Positions 36,618 to 46,078 of a stretch of DNA of 64,000 nt are shown here, in pieces. The stretch's first letter is position 1. Each line of letters begins with the position of its first letter. The position numbers were made by a program, and so were the translations under genes. The notes beneath the pieces were generated by a model. That model saw only the letters and a list, made by a program, of their open reading frames with translations. It had not been told where the DNA came from and ran no database searches. The stretch is from Bacillota bacterium (GTDB lineage: Bacteria; Bacillota; Clostridia; Oscillospirales; Ruminococcaceae), in NCBI GenBank assembly GCA_023433405.1, contig JAEZCT010000044.1:91689-155688 (forward strand), in the 5' to 3' direction.

Positions 36618-37415
36618 ATGATGAGCAGCACCGATCACCGTTCCACCGGCAGGGCACTGGATATTCTGCAATTGCTAGCCGGTGCTACAGAGGGCTATAC
36701 CCTTTCGCAGATTACCGAGTCGCTTCACGCCCCAAAAAGCAGTTTGTTTCCTATTGTACACACACTGTGTGAGCGACGTTTTTTAAGCTATGACCCCGCC
36801 GGGCAGCGCTACCGTATCGGCCCCGCCGCCTTTTCGGTGGGCATGTCGTTCTTAAGCAGTACAGACGCCCTCAAGCAGGTGGAAAAAGAGATGGAGCAGA
36901 TTGTGGAGCAGTGCTCCGAGACCGTTCATTTTGCGGTGCTGGACAGCGGAAATGTGGTGTATCTCCTCAAAAAGGATTCCCCGCAGGCCATCCGCATGAC
37001 CTCCACCGTGGGGCTAAGCCTGCCCGCCTACGGCACGGGAATAGGCAAAGCGCTGTTAATCGACCACAGCATGGACCAGCTTAGGGCGACCTATCCCCAC
37101 GGTCTTCTGCCGCTGACCGAGAATACAATTACCGATTTTGCGGCACTTGCCGCTCAACTGCATGGCTTTAAGCAGGATGATATCTCCCATGAATATGAGG
37201 AATCGAACCTGCATATACGGTGTGTAGGGGTTGCATTGCGCAAAAACGGGCGCATTGTGGCGGGTTTGAGTGTGGCGGCACCCATTTTTCGCTGCGACGA
37301 TGAAAGGATTAACTCTATTCGCGAGCTGCTGCTGAAGGCCAAACAGCGGCTGGAGCCGATCTTTGAACAAGCGCGGCTGGATTTTGCCCCCCCCGCAATA
37401 ACTTTCCCGGATTAA
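36618..37415 (+). CDS. IclR-family transcriptional regulator
   Basis: 265 residues. N-terminal winged helix-turn-helix (GRALDILQLLAGATEGYTLS, PKSSLFPIVHTL) and the IclR effector domain (HFAVLDSGNVVYLLKKDS, PAYGTGIGKALL, EYEESNLHIRCVGVALR). IclR proteins of this kind control sugar-acid catabolism; the divergent galactonate operon is the obvious target and a galactonate-pathway intermediate the likely effector. GAAAGGAA upstream of the ATG at 36618; the next codon is also ATG. Confidence 0.9.
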   Translation: MMSSTDHRSTGRALDILQLLAGATEGYTLSQITESLHAPKSSLFPIVHTLCERRFLSYDPAGQRYRIGPAAFSVGMSFLSSTDALKQVEKEMEQIVEQCSETVHFAVLDSGNVVYLLKKDSPQAIRMTSTVGLSLPAYGTGIGKALLIDHSMDQLRATYPHGLLPLTENTITDFAALAAQLHGFKQDDISHEYEESNLHIRCVGVALRKNGRIVAGLSVAAPIFRCDDERINSIRELLLKAKQRLEPIFEQARLDFAPPAITFPD

Positions 37416-37501
37416 AGCTTGCGGCTTTATTTTTGAGCACTTATGATTTGGATAACCTTATGAGACAATAAGGATTTTTATTAAAAACGGGAGGCTAAAA
37501 C

Positions 37502-37864
37502 ATGAAATTCCTTTGGACAACCATCCATGTAAGCGACATGGAAAAATCGCTGGCTTTTTACAAGGAGTTTGCAGGTCTTGACGTAACACGCAGGCATACC
37601 TCCGCCGGAGACCGCGAGATCGCGTTTTTGGGCGAAGGTGAAACCAAGGTGGAGTTAATATTTGACCCATCCTCCACCCAGGTACATCATTCCAAGGATA
37701 TCTCCATTGGCTTTGCGGTCGCCTCGATGGATGAACAGCTAAAGTTTATCACCGAAAGAGGCCTGGCGGTGGAAAGCGGCCCCTTTGAACCGAACCCCCA
37801 TGTGCGCTTCTTTTATGTTCTTGACCCAAACGGGGTCAAGGTGCAGTTTTTAGAGAACCGGTAA
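37502..37864 (+). CDS. VOC-family (glyoxalase-like) protein
   Basis: 120 residues with two beta-alpha-beta-beta-beta units: TTIHVSDMEKSLAFYKEFAG and FYVLDPNGVKVQFLENR. Metal ligands of glyoxalase I may be the first His and the last Glu (VQFLENR). The family includes glyoxalases, epimerases and dioxygenases, so the reaction is open. Ribosome site GGGAGG. It follows IclR in the same direction and ends 6 bp before a palindromic element. Confidence 0.8.
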   Translation: MKFLWTTIHVSDMEKSLAFYKEFAGLDVTRRHTSAGDREIAFLGEGETKVELIFDPSSTQVHHSKDISIGFAVASMDEQLKFITERGLAVESGPFEPNPHVRFFYVLDPNGVKVQFLENR

Positions 37865-37870
37865 TACTGA

Positions 37871-37970
37871 TACTAATATCCGATTTATAAGAGTATAAAA
37901 ATCAAGTGAAAAGCTTTAATTTATGGGTTTTCACGCGGATTTTTATCGACTCTTTTTGAGGAGATTAGTA
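37871..37970. repeat. Intact 100-bp palindromic element, copy B (MITE-like)
   Basis: TACTAAT/ATTAGTA ends; differs from copy A by two bases. Lies 6 bp after the VOC gene. Confidence 0.85.
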
Positions 37971-38073
37971 TAATAACCGATTTGAAGTGTATCAAAATGA
38001 AGTAAAAGCTTGGGTTTATGGGCTTTCACGCGGATTTTTGACTGCAATTCTACACTTTATGAGGATATTAGTA
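37970..38073. repeat. Older palindromic element in tandem with copy B
   Basis: TAATAACCGATTTGAAGTGT ... GTTTATGGGCTTTCACGCGG ... GATATTAGTA. Directly adjoins copy B. Confidence 0.75.
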
Positions 38074-38111
38074 TTACCACTCGCTAATTTTATTGATTAT
38101 TATACAAATGC

Positions 38112-38156
38112 GCAATAAAAAAGGAAAGCCCTTCGCAGGCTTTCCTTTTTTATTGC
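38112..38156. terminator. Strong terminator after the GH43 gene
   Basis: Perfect 19-bp stem (38112-38130 with 38138-38156), 7-nt loop, A/T flanks in both directions. Confidence 0.88.
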
Positions 38157-38179
38157 TTGCTGCGCGAAGCCCGTTTCGG

Positions 38180-39733
38180 TCAGCGCACCGACAGGTTCTT
38201 ATACCGGAAGTACAAAAAGTCGATTGGGGCTCGGTTATACTCCAAATCACTGGCCGCGATACCCACCATGCTGCCGGTAAAGCCGCTGTCCTGCTCGTCC
38301 GACAGAATGGTGGTGTCAAGCTCAAAATCGATTGGGGTAAAGGTCTTGCCGTCCATAGAATAGGAGAACCGTCCTGTTTTTTCTTCCACCGTAAGCCTGA
38401 GATGCACGGTGTCCCCGTCAATGGCGATGCCGCCGCAATCAAGGAGGTCAAAGCGTCCGCCGTCCATCCGCAAAACCTGAAGGACATTGCTGTCGCGGGC
38501 TTCATCCCATACGAACTGCAGGTAATATTGGTTGCTCTCACTGTAGCGCAGTGTTAACCCGCCAAAGCATTTAAAATGATGGTGAGGGTTCACGATTGCG
38601 GTCTCCGCCACAAAGCTTGCGGCACGCTGGCGGGTAACCAGCAGGTTTTGAACATTGCGGGAATTGATAAACTCCTTGCCGAACAAACGAAGCGCACCGC
38701 TTTGCAAAACCTCATACTCCGCCTCACCGCGCAGGGAGTTAAACTCCTTGTAAAACTGCTCGCCGGAAAAATCGCAGGAAAGCTCGGCAAGGGGGCGCTG
38801 CTCCCCGTAGCCCTCAAAGTTCAGAGGCGGAATGATTCCGCCTGCCTTGAGCCGGGGAAACTGCCCTTCCTCCCAAATAAGCTCCGCAATCGCGGTTTCA
38901 CGCCCCAGGTTGCAGCGAGTGGTCCCGGCCATTGGGCGGCCGCAAAGGAACGCCACCCACCAGCGTCCGTTTGCATCCTGACAGATGCTGCCGTGTCCGC
39001 ATTTTTGCAGGGGTGACTCGGGTGTCTCTCTTGCCGTAAGCAAAATGGGCTGTTCTTGGGTCTCATAGGAACCATTCACCTCCCTTGCACGCGCAACCGT
39101 CACCGCGTGACCGTAGGAGGTACCTCCCTCTGCCATAACCAGGTAGTAATAGCCGTCCTTTTTATACAGGTGCGGACCTTCGGTGATGCCGTAACTCGTG
39201 CCCGGGAAGATACGCTTTGCCGACGTAACGGGCAGAAGCGTTTGCGGGTTAAGCTCGGTGAGCAGGATGCCGGTGAATTTCTCCCTGCCGGGCTTGCGAT
39301 AGTCCCACTCCATATTTACAAGGTATTTGCGCCCGTCGTCGTCGTGAAACAGGCTGGGGTCAAAGCCGGAGCTGTTTACATATATCGGCTCACTCCACGG
39401 CCCCTCGATGCTCTTAGCCGTTACAATGTAGTTGGGCGTGTCCTTGTGCGGACCCTCCGACGCGGTTTTAACATCGGTAAATACCAGGTAATATGTTCCG
39501 TCACAATAGCTTAGGCAGGGCGCCCAGATGCCGCACTCGTGAAGTGCGCCGCGGGGGTCGAACTGATGTGTCAGGGCGCAGCCCACCGTCTCCCAGTTGG
39601 CAAGGTCTGAGGATTTTGAGATCCTCACACCCGGATAATACTCAAAGGTAGAGTTTGCGATATAGAACATACCGTCTACAAAGATCATGGAAGGGTCGGG
39701 ATGAAAGCCGGTGAGAACAGGGTTTGTAATCAA
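38180..39733 (-). CDS. GH43 beta-xylosidase/arabinofuranosidase, intracellular
   Basis: 517 residues: a five-bladed propeller with the catalytic base in GFHPDPSM (D13), the middle Asp in GFDPSLFHDDDG and the acid in ITEGPHLYKKDG, followed by a C-terminal beta-sandwich (about 320-517), the layout of GH43 subfamily 11-like beta-xylosidases. It removes xylose or arabinose from oligosaccharides in the cytoplasm; no signal peptide. It starts with TTG at 39733: AAGGAGGT lies 8 nt upstream, and the family motif begins a few residues later. Last gene of the transporter operon. Confidence 0.9.
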   Translation of the reverse strand: MITNPVLTGFHPDPSMIFVDGMFYIANSTFEYYPGVRISKSSDLANWETVGCALTHQFDPRGALHECGIWAPCLSYCDGTYYLVFTDVKTASEGPHKDTPNYIVTAKSIEGPWSEPIYVNSSGFDPSLFHDDDGRKYLVNMEWDYRKPGREKFTGILLTELNPQTLLPVTSAKRIFPGTSYGITEGPHLYKKDGYYYLVMAEGGTSYGHAVTVARAREVNGSYETQEQPILLTARETPESPLQKCGHGSICQDANGRWWVAFLCGRPMAGTTRCNLGRETAIAELIWEEGQFPRLKAGGIIPPLNFEGYGEQRPLAELSCDFSGEQFYKEFNSLRGEAEYEVLQSGALRLFGKEFINSRNVQNLLVTRQRAASFVAETAIVNPHHHFKCFGGLTLRYSESNQYYLQFVWDEARDSNVLQVLRMDGGRFDLLDCGGIAIDGDTVHLRLTVEEKTGRFSYSMDGKTFTPIDFELDTTILSDEQDSGFTGSMVGIAASDLEYNRAPIDFLYFRYKNLSVR

Positions 39734-39793
39734 AGACGTTGACCTCCTTGTTTGTCGTGTATGTTCCAATTATATCATTGATTGACCGAAATG

Positions 39794-41560
39794 CTATACC
39801 GAAATGCCGCTTCCCTCGTAAAGGCGCAGCGTTTTTGTGGGGGCAGGTTTTGTAAAGTCCGGCAGCGCGGCGTACAGAGGCAGGTAGGCTCCCCCGGGGC
39901 TGATGCCCGTTACGTTATCCCCCCGCCACTTAACGCGATAGGTGTCGTCTATGGCGGTCTCGACCGTCTCCCGTTCCGCCATGGGGAAGGTGACGGCTAT
40001 CACCGTGCCCGCCTCCACTCCGCCCAGCTTTAAAAACACCCGATCCACACAGGGCAGGGTGCGACCTGTTTCGGTTCTCACCGTGTCGCCCCTTTGGTAC
40101 TCCACCCGCACCGCGCCATAGGGCGCCCAGTCGGGCAGGCGGCAGCAAAGCTCAGGCAGGTCCTGCTTGACGTGCAGCTCCACACGTCCCTCACAGGGCA
40201 GGTAGCTCAGCACATCCAGCCACGGGGTGGCGCGGTTAAGAAGCAGGTTGACCGATACCCTGCCCCGGTTTTCGGTAACGATGCTCTTCCAGCCGTAATA
40301 AAGCCCACGCGCACCCGAGGCCACGCAGCAGGTCTGCACATCCATGATATGCCCCCGCCCCTTTACACCGCTGTACACAAAATCGTTGGGGGCGGCATAG
40401 CCCGCAAACGCCCCGCGCAGGCGCTCGCCCACCCGGTAGAAGGTTTTTTGCTTTGGAATATCCTTTGCCTTGGTGTCAAGCTCCGCAATCCAGCTCGTGT
40501 CGGTGAGCTGCGACTCCACCAGATGCCCGCGTAAAAACCGCTCGGCTACCGACCAATACTGGGTGTAGCCACAGCCCGCCAGCGTAATAGCACAGCCGAT
40601 GGCATCCACCAGCGTGCAGGTCTCATGCTCGTAGCCTTGGTCGTGCATATCCCCCGGCGTCCAGCCAAAGGTGGTGCACCAGTTATCCAGCGCCCAGCGG
40701 AAGGAACGCTCCGCCCATGCGGTGAGAAACGCGTCCGCCGTGTACGCCGCAAACCGGGCGACGGAAAACAGCGTGCCCATGCGGGTGTGAAAATGCCCGT
40801 TGCGGTACTCCAGCGCCCCGTTCCAACTGCCGTCGGGCAAAAACGCGCCGCTTCTTTGTACGATATTTGCCACAAAGTTCTCGCACAGCTCAAGCGCGTC
40901 GGTATTACCTGTGAGGCGGTGCCACGTCAGGATAGGGTTGACCTGTCGTCCCCACATCGCGCAGGGGTCGTAGGCAAGGCGGGTATTCACCGCGTCCAGC
41001 GACGGCCAGCCGCCCTCAAAATACTCGCTGGCGGGGTAATACCAGCTCTCCCGCTCCTTGCGTGCAATGCGCTTAAGCGCCGCCATATGCCGGTCGGCGT
41101 AGCCCTTCACCTCTTCGTCTCCGGTTTTGGCAAACCAGGTGGCCAGCCCCAAAATCACCGCCCGCTGGTCTATCATCGACGCGCCGGGGCGAAAGGGGGT
41201 GCCCAGGCGGGCAATGTCCTCGTCGGTAAAGGTGTTGCGGCGGTAGCACAGGCCGTCTGGCTTAATAAAGGACAGAAGGTTCCTGCGGTAGCGAAGCTCG
41301 GTCTCCTCCCCCTCCGTGATGCCGGCCATCTCCCGAACCAGAATCATCGAGTCGGTGAGGCGCCCGTGGCTGGAGCCAAAATCCCAGTTACCATGGCTCA
41401 TCCACGCGGGGCTCTCGCCATCCGACTGCAAAAAGCCGCTGAAAAACGGGATGCCCTCGTAATCCTCATCCGCTACGCCCAGCATGGCGTTAAAGGCCAG
41501 CGCCGCGCGGGAAGCAAGGTCCAGCGTATCGGGAACCATCCGTTCTGAATAGTTGTTCAT
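39794..41560 (-). CDS. GH127-like (alpha/alpha)6 glycoside hydrolase
   Basis: 588 residues. An all-helical barrel domain (about 1-430) followed by a beta domain. It has the metal-site pattern of GH127 beta-L-arabinofuranosidases: Glu-Thr-Cys (YEHETCTL, E313 and C315) and a later Cys-Cys pair (VQTCCVASG, C411/C412). In the studied enzyme HypBA1 those residues hold zinc, and the second Cys of the pair is the nucleophile. The rest diverges (no CCPPN), so it may be a new subfamily or act on another sugar. ATG with AGGAGG 8 nt upstream. Confidence 0.65.
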   Translation of the reverse strand: MNNYSERMVPDTLDLASRAALAFNAMLGVADEDYEGIPFFSGFLQSDGESPAWMSHGNWDFGSSHGRLTDSMILVREMAGITEGEETELRYRRNLLSFIKPDGLCYRRNTFTDEDIARLGTPFRPGASMIDQRAVILGLATWFAKTGDEEVKGYADRHMAALKRIARKERESWYYPASEYFEGGWPSLDAVNTRLAYDPCAMWGRQVNPILTWHRLTGNTDALELCENFVANIVQRSGAFLPDGSWNGALEYRNGHFHTRMGTLFSVARFAAYTADAFLTAWAERSFRWALDNWCTTFGWTPGDMHDQGYEHETCTLVDAIGCAITLAGCGYTQYWSVAERFLRGHLVESQLTDTSWIAELDTKAKDIPKQKTFYRVGERLRGAFAGYAAPNDFVYSGVKGRGHIMDVQTCCVASGARGLYYGWKSIVTENRGRVSVNLLLNRATPWLDVLSYLPCEGRVELHVKQDLPELCCRLPDWAPYGAVRVEYQRGDTVRTETGRTLPCVDRVFLKLGGVEAGTVIAVTFPMAERETVETAIDDTYRVKWRGDNVTGISPGGAYLPLYAALPDFTKPAPTKTLRLYEGSGISV

Positions 41561-41572
41561 GTGCTTTGCCTC

Positions 41573-42892
41573 CTATCGGTCACGGTAGTTAAGATAATCG
41601 AACACGCTAAACGAGCCTTCCAGCTCCTCTGCCATATTGACGGCTAGCATGTTCCAGTTTAAGAAGCCGGGGCTCATCACAGGATGCCCACTCTCCGGGT
41701 TGTAGTATTCGTGCAGCTCGCCGCTTTGCTTTAAATCCTCCCCCAGCAAACGCAGGGTTTTGTGGTAAACCGCCTTGGCCTCATCCCGGTAGCCGTAGTT
41801 TAACAGCCCCCGGAACACCACATAGTTGACCACCAGCCATATCGGTCCCAGCCAGTTGGAGGGGTTGTTGGTCTCCTCCAGGTTATACATCTTTTCATCC
41901 CTTGAGAGCGCGCGAATGCCGTAATCGCTGCTAAAGGTGGAGGCGTCAAAGATATGGAGCTTTACGATGTCGTCGGCCTCTTTTGGGGTCGCCACCCCCG
42001 TAAACAGGGGGATAAAGCCGGTCCAGGTGCGTATTTTTATGGGCAGAGTCTTCCAAAACACCCCTAGCCCCTTATGGAACCAGTCGTAAGCGCGGGTTTT
42101 AATGTCCACATCCACGGAGTAGAAGAAGCGGTCGCGGGCATCCCAGCACTCCTCTCGGATGGCCTGCGAAAGGCGCTCGGCCTTGGCACGGTACTCTCCC
42201 GCCCGGGACGGCTCGCCCACCGCGTCCAGAATTTTTGCCATAGACTTCAGCTCCCCGACCATAAAGGCGTTGAGGAACACGTTCGCGGTGGAAAAACGCG
42301 GCCTGCCAAAGGACGCGGGGTCGTTATCCATGCCTATCATCACATCGTCGGCCCACACATACAGCCCGCAGTTTTCGTTGTAATAGGTGCGGTCGTAGCA
42401 GGAAAAATACCGCTCCAGCCCCTCAATATGCGCCTTAATCCAATCAAACGAGCCGGTATAGCCGCTGATAATAGCCGCCTGCTGGCACAGAAACGGCTTG
42501 TGCATGTTAAGCACTGCGCCCTCCTTGTGCTTTCGAATAAGGTAGCTGTCGCCTCCGTCTGCCTCCGCGCGCCCGCCCACCATCATGGGGATGTAGCCGT
42601 CGGGCAGCTCAAACTTTAAAAAGTTGAGTACGCCGCCCTTGGCGGACTCCACCAGCCTCTGCTCAAAGCCTTTCTCCGCCGCGCCGCTTTTGGCGAAGCC
42701 CATGAGGGCGTACACCGTCCAGAAGCTGTCCCAGTCCCACAGGTTGCCGTCATAGATGGAGCCGGGGTCGATGAAGGGGTAGTCAAACCGCTCTGTGGGA
42801 GCCTTAAACACCCGTGGGCTTCGCTCGCGGATGTACTCCTTTATTGCGTTCAGATACTGCCCGTATTGCTCCTCGGTTTTATAAACGCTCAT
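41573..42892 (-). CDS. MGH1/GH63-like (alpha/alpha)6 glycosidase
   Basis: 439 residues, an all-helical barrel like mannosylglycerate hydrolase, GH63 and trehalase enzymes: NLWDWDSFW, NPSNWLGPIWLVVNY and HEYYNPESGHPVMSPGFLNW are the conserved stretches. These cleave alpha-linked glycosides by inversion; the substrate here is unknown. No signal peptide. Its ATG overlaps the GH78 stop by 4 bp (ATGA), so the two are made together and probably act on the same oligosaccharide. Confidence 0.75.
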   Translation of the reverse strand: MSVYKTEEQYGQYLNAIKEYIRERSPRVFKAPTERFDYPFIDPGSIYDGNLWDWDSFWTVYALMGFAKSGAAEKGFEQRLVESAKGGVLNFLKFELPDGYIPMMVGGRAEADGGDSYLIRKHKEGAVLNMHKPFLCQQAAIISGYTGSFDWIKAHIEGLERYFSCYDRTYYNENCGLYVWADDVMIGMDNDPASFGRPRFSTANVFLNAFMVGELKSMAKILDAVGEPSRAGEYRAKAERLSQAIREECWDARDRFFYSVDVDIKTRAYDWFHKGLGVFWKTLPIKIRTWTGFIPLFTGVATPKEADDIVKLHIFDASTFSSDYGIRALSRDEKMYNLEETNNPSNWLGPIWLVVNYVVFRGLLNYGYRDEAKAVYHKTLRLLGEDLKQSGELHEYYNPESGHPVMSPGFLNWNMLAVNMAEELEGSFSVFDYLNYRDR

Positions 42893-45672
42893 TGTGCCGC
42901 CTCCGTCATCTTTTTGCTTAATTCAAGCGCCTGCTCGCCGGTCAGGGTGAGAAAGCCCTCGCGGATAAAGTCGTTGATGCTCCGCTCCCCAGCCATCATG
43001 GTAAATAGCATCATACCGGTTAGATCGGGCAGCACCCGCTGCAAAGCCTCAGCCGCCGCTGTATTCTCATAGATCTCGCGGATGGGGGTATCTAAATCAT
43101 ATCTAAGCCGCTGCGCGCTCACCGGCATGTAGCGAAACGTATGCTCGCCCGCCTCAAGCCTAAGCTCCCCCAAATCGGGGTGCTCGGGCAGCGTCAGAGC
43201 CGCTGTTGTGCCAAAGGGCACAGTAAACGCAAGCTCCAGCTCCCCGTCCTCCCGGTAACGCCAGCTGCTTTTAATTTCCCCGGAGGCGGAGCGGTAGCTG
43301 GCCTCAGCCCCGCCCAGCAGCGGGTCGGGCTTAGGGGCAAGGCGAAAGTGCCGAAAGCCCGGGTACTCCTCCATGGGGTTAATGCCCGCCGCAAAGCGGT
43401 ACAGCCATTCCACGATGGAGCCGTAGGAATAGTGGTTGAGGGAGTTCATGCCCGTATCACTGATTGTGCCGTCTGGCAGGATGGAGTTCCACCGCTCCCA
43501 GATGGTGGTCGCCCCCATGTTCACCTGATACAGCCAGCTGGGAAAGTCCTCCTGCAAGAGCAGACGGTAGGATATGTTGTTTGAGCCTGTGGCGGAAAGC
43601 ACCGGGCAAAGGTAAGGCGTACCCACAAAGCCGGTGCGCAGGTGGTAGCCCGACTCCTTGAGTTTTAGCTGCAGGCTGTAGGCCGCCTGCTCCCTCCATT
43701 CTTCGGGCAGGATATCGAAATGCAGTGCCAGCACATAGGCGGTCTGGGTGGTTACCGCAAGCCGCCCGCTCCCGGTGACATACTCCCTGAGGATGGCCGC
43801 GCGTACCTCCTCCGAGAGGCGCTCGTATTCCTCGGCCTCTCCGTCATAGCCCAGCGCCCGCGCGGCCTTGGATACCAGACGCGAGGAATGGCGGTAGAAG
43901 CAACTGGCAAGGTAGGTGCGCTCGGTGCCGCCAAAGCGGTTGCCAATGGGGTCCTCTCCGTCCAAAGAGAGCCAGTCGCCGTAGTGGAAATCGCCCCTCC
44001 ACAGTCTAATATCCCCCGCCGCCCTGTCCTTGCGGCGAATGTACTCCACCCACGCCTTCATACTGGGGTACTGCCTCTTTAAAAATTCCCTGTCGCCGTA
44101 GCGGATGTAATGATTCCATGGGATGATGGTCGCCGCGTCCCCCCAGGCGCACGCACCGGTTTGATGAACGTCGTGCTTAGGGATGACCACCGGCACCGCG
44201 CCGCAGAGCGCCTCCTGCTCTTTGGCAAGGTCGTAGCAAAACTTATCAAAGAACGCTGCGACGTCCATATTAAAGGCCGCTGTGCCAAAAAACACCTGCG
44301 CGTCCCCCGTCCAGCCCATTCGCTCGTCCCGCTGGGGGCAGTCGGTGGGTACGTCCAGAAAGTTTCCTCGCTGACCCCACAGGGTGTTCTCTATCAGGCG
44401 GTTTACCTTGGCGTTTTGGGTGGTGACGCTGCCGGTCTTTTGCATATCCGAATAGAGCACCAGCCCCGTGAAGTCCTCAAGGCACACCGGCTGGTGCCAG
44501 CTTGTGAGCTTTACATAGCGAAAGCCATAAAAGGTAAACTGCTGGCGCAGGGTCTTTTTAACCCCGTCGCTGACATAGCGGTACTCCGCCAATGCGGTGC
44601 GCAGGTTATCGCGATAGAAATTGCCCCCCTGCAATACCTCGCCAAACTGGAGGTGAACCTCCTCCCCCTTCTTCGCCTTGCAAGCAAACTCCAGCCAGCC
44701 CACCATATTCTGTCCCATATCCAGCACCGTTTCCCCGGCGGGGGTGGTAATGACCGCCACGGGCTTTATTTGGTGCATAATTTTAACGGGCGGGCTGCGG
44801 CGGGGCTCAAGCAGCGCCGAGTCCATCGCCACGGTGCGCACCGGGTAAACTGCGGCGCAGTCCAGCGTATCGTCCCGCGCCTCCCCGTCGAAGATGCCGG
44901 AGGAAGCCACACGAGAGCGCCGCGCCCTCCAATCCGTCCCGCTTGCTATCACCTGCCTTGTGCCGTCCTCATAGGTGACGCAAAGCTCACAGAGAAGGGC
45001 AAACTCCTCGCCGTAATGAAAGCTCCGCCCTTTACTGATGCCATAGCGCCCCTTGTACCAGCCGTTTCCAAGCTCGGCCTCTATCCGGTTTGTGCCGTTT
45101 TGCAACAGCGGGGTTACATCGTAGGTCTGGTAGGGCAGCCATTTGTCGTAGGCGCACAGTCCGGGAGAAAGGCACTCATCCCCCGCCTTCTCACCGTTTA
45201 AAAGCAGCTCGTAGACGCCAAGGCCGCACACCGATACGCGCGCAGAACGCACGGGCTTTTGCAGGGTGAAATCCGTGAACAGAACGGGGTGCCATGACCG
45301 GTCAAAGTCCGGGGTAATCCACACGGCCGCCCAAGGCTCGCCCTGCCTTGCGGTCTCAAACCAAGACTCAGCAGAAGCACTCTCTCCCGACGCCGCGGTT
45401 ACCGTCACCCGCCAGAAATAGCGTGTGGAGGGCCGAAGCCGTAGCTCCGGAGCATAGCAGAGGGAATCGGGCTCATCGCCGTCTGCCCGGGCGCTGTCAA
45501 ACACGAGGTCGGCAAAGGAGTTATCCAGCGCGCATTCCACTCGTGTTTTTATAATCCTTGTTCCTGGTGCGGCGTCCACTATCCACGAAAAACGGGGTGC
45601 GTCCCCTAAATAAAAGCCCAAGGGGGTTTTTAAACGGTTGCATAGCAGGTCGCGAAGGGTTAATCCGGTCAT
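42889..45672 (-). CDS. GH78 alpha-L-rhamnosidase, intracellular
   Basis: 927 residues with the full GH78 order: N-terminal beta domains (RFSWIVDAAPGTRI, RYFWRVTV), two further beta-sandwich domains, the (alpha/alpha)6 domain with the catalytic segment DCPQRDERMGWTGDAQ, and a C-terminal beta domain. It removes terminal alpha-L-rhamnose, as found in pectin and plant glycosides. No signal peptide. I choose the ATG at 45672; a GTG at 45681 is possible. A small hairpin (CTGCCCG/CGGGCAG) sits just before the start, bringing a GGAAAGGA site closer to it. Confidence 0.9.
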   Translation of the reverse strand: MTGLTLRDLLCNRLKTPLGFYLGDAPRFSWIVDAAPGTRIIKTRVECALDNSFADLVFDSARADGDEPDSLCYAPELRLRPSTRYFWRVTVTAASGESASAESWFETARQGEPWAAVWITPDFDRSWHPVLFTDFTLQKPVRSARVSVCGLGVYELLLNGEKAGDECLSPGLCAYDKWLPYQTYDVTPLLQNGTNRIEAELGNGWYKGRYGISKGRSFHYGEEFALLCELCVTYEDGTRQVIASGTDWRARRSRVASSGIFDGEARDDTLDCAAVYPVRTVAMDSALLEPRRSPPVKIMHQIKPVAVITTPAGETVLDMGQNMVGWLEFACKAKKGEEVHLQFGEVLQGGNFYRDNLRTALAEYRYVSDGVKKTLRQQFTFYGFRYVKLTSWHQPVCLEDFTGLVLYSDMQKTGSVTTQNAKVNRLIENTLWGQRGNFLDVPTDCPQRDERMGWTGDAQVFFGTAAFNMDVAAFFDKFCYDLAKEQEALCGAVPVVIPKHDVHQTGACAWGDAATIIPWNHYIRYGDREFLKRQYPSMKAWVEYIRRKDRAAGDIRLWRGDFHYGDWLSLDGEDPIGNRFGGTERTYLASCFYRHSSRLVSKAARALGYDGEAEEYERLSEEVRAAILREYVTGSGRLAVTTQTAYVLALHFDILPEEWREQAAYSLQLKLKESGYHLRTGFVGTPYLCPVLSATGSNNISYRLLLQEDFPSWLYQVNMGATTIWERWNSILPDGTISDTGMNSLNHYSYGSIVEWLYRFAAGINPMEEYPGFRHFRLAPKPDPLLGGAEASYRSASGEIKSSWRYREDGELELAFTVPFGTTAALTLPEHPDLGELRLEAGEHTFRYMPVSAQRLRYDLDTPIREIYENTAAAEALQRVLPDLTGMMLFTMMAGERSINDFIREGFLTLTGEQALELSKKMTEAAQ

Positions 45673-45732
45673 ATTTGTCACCCTGCCCGCATCGGGCAGT
45701 TCCTTTCCGGTTTTTGTTCACACTAATACTTA

Positions 45733-45832
45733 TACTAATATCCGATTTAAAAGAGTATAAAAATCAAGTGAAAAGCTTTAATTTATGGGTTTTCATGCGG
45801 ATTTTTATCGACTCTTTTTGAGGAAATTAGTA
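45733..45832. repeat. Intact 100-bp palindromic element, copy C (MITE-like)
   Basis: TACTAAT/ATTAGTA ends; one base differs in the core (CATGC for CACGC). It lies inside the operon, 60 bp before the GH78 start, and is followed by a relic of an older copy (45833-45858). Confidence 0.85.
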
Positions 45833-45858
45833 TTATAACCGATTTCTACACTACTACA

Positions 45859-45936
45859 CTTGTTCGGGGGGGCAGTATCACCCCCTTCAAGACATAGACA
45901 TTCGGGATAGGCCGCACGCCTGCGTCCTATCCCGAA
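45859..45936 (-). terminator. Two hairpins between the permease and GH78 genes
   Basis: CTTG..GGGGG with CCCCC..CAAG (45859-45891), and an 11-bp stem TTCGGGATAGG/CCTATCCCGAA (45901-45936) with an inner CGCA/TGCG. No long T run, so they may reduce rather than stop transcription. Confidence 0.45.
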
Positions 45937-46078
45937 ACATTACTATTTGCCAATAAAAGTACAAATGCTATAGATACCTTTTTAATTGGGTCATAGTACA
46001 AGATAAACAACACAAGAGCGGTTGATGGTTGTGTATTATTGTTTACCTATTCTTATTTTTGCATTTCAGTTTTTAACT

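Noticed and set aside
40625..41548. Open frame of 307 codons on the plus strand
   Set aside because: Antisense to the GH127-like gene; no start signal and no family resemblance.
44110..45201. Long open frame (363 codons) on the plus strand
   Set aside because: It lies wholly antisense to the GH78 gene, has no ribosome site and its composition is a shadow of GC-rich codons.
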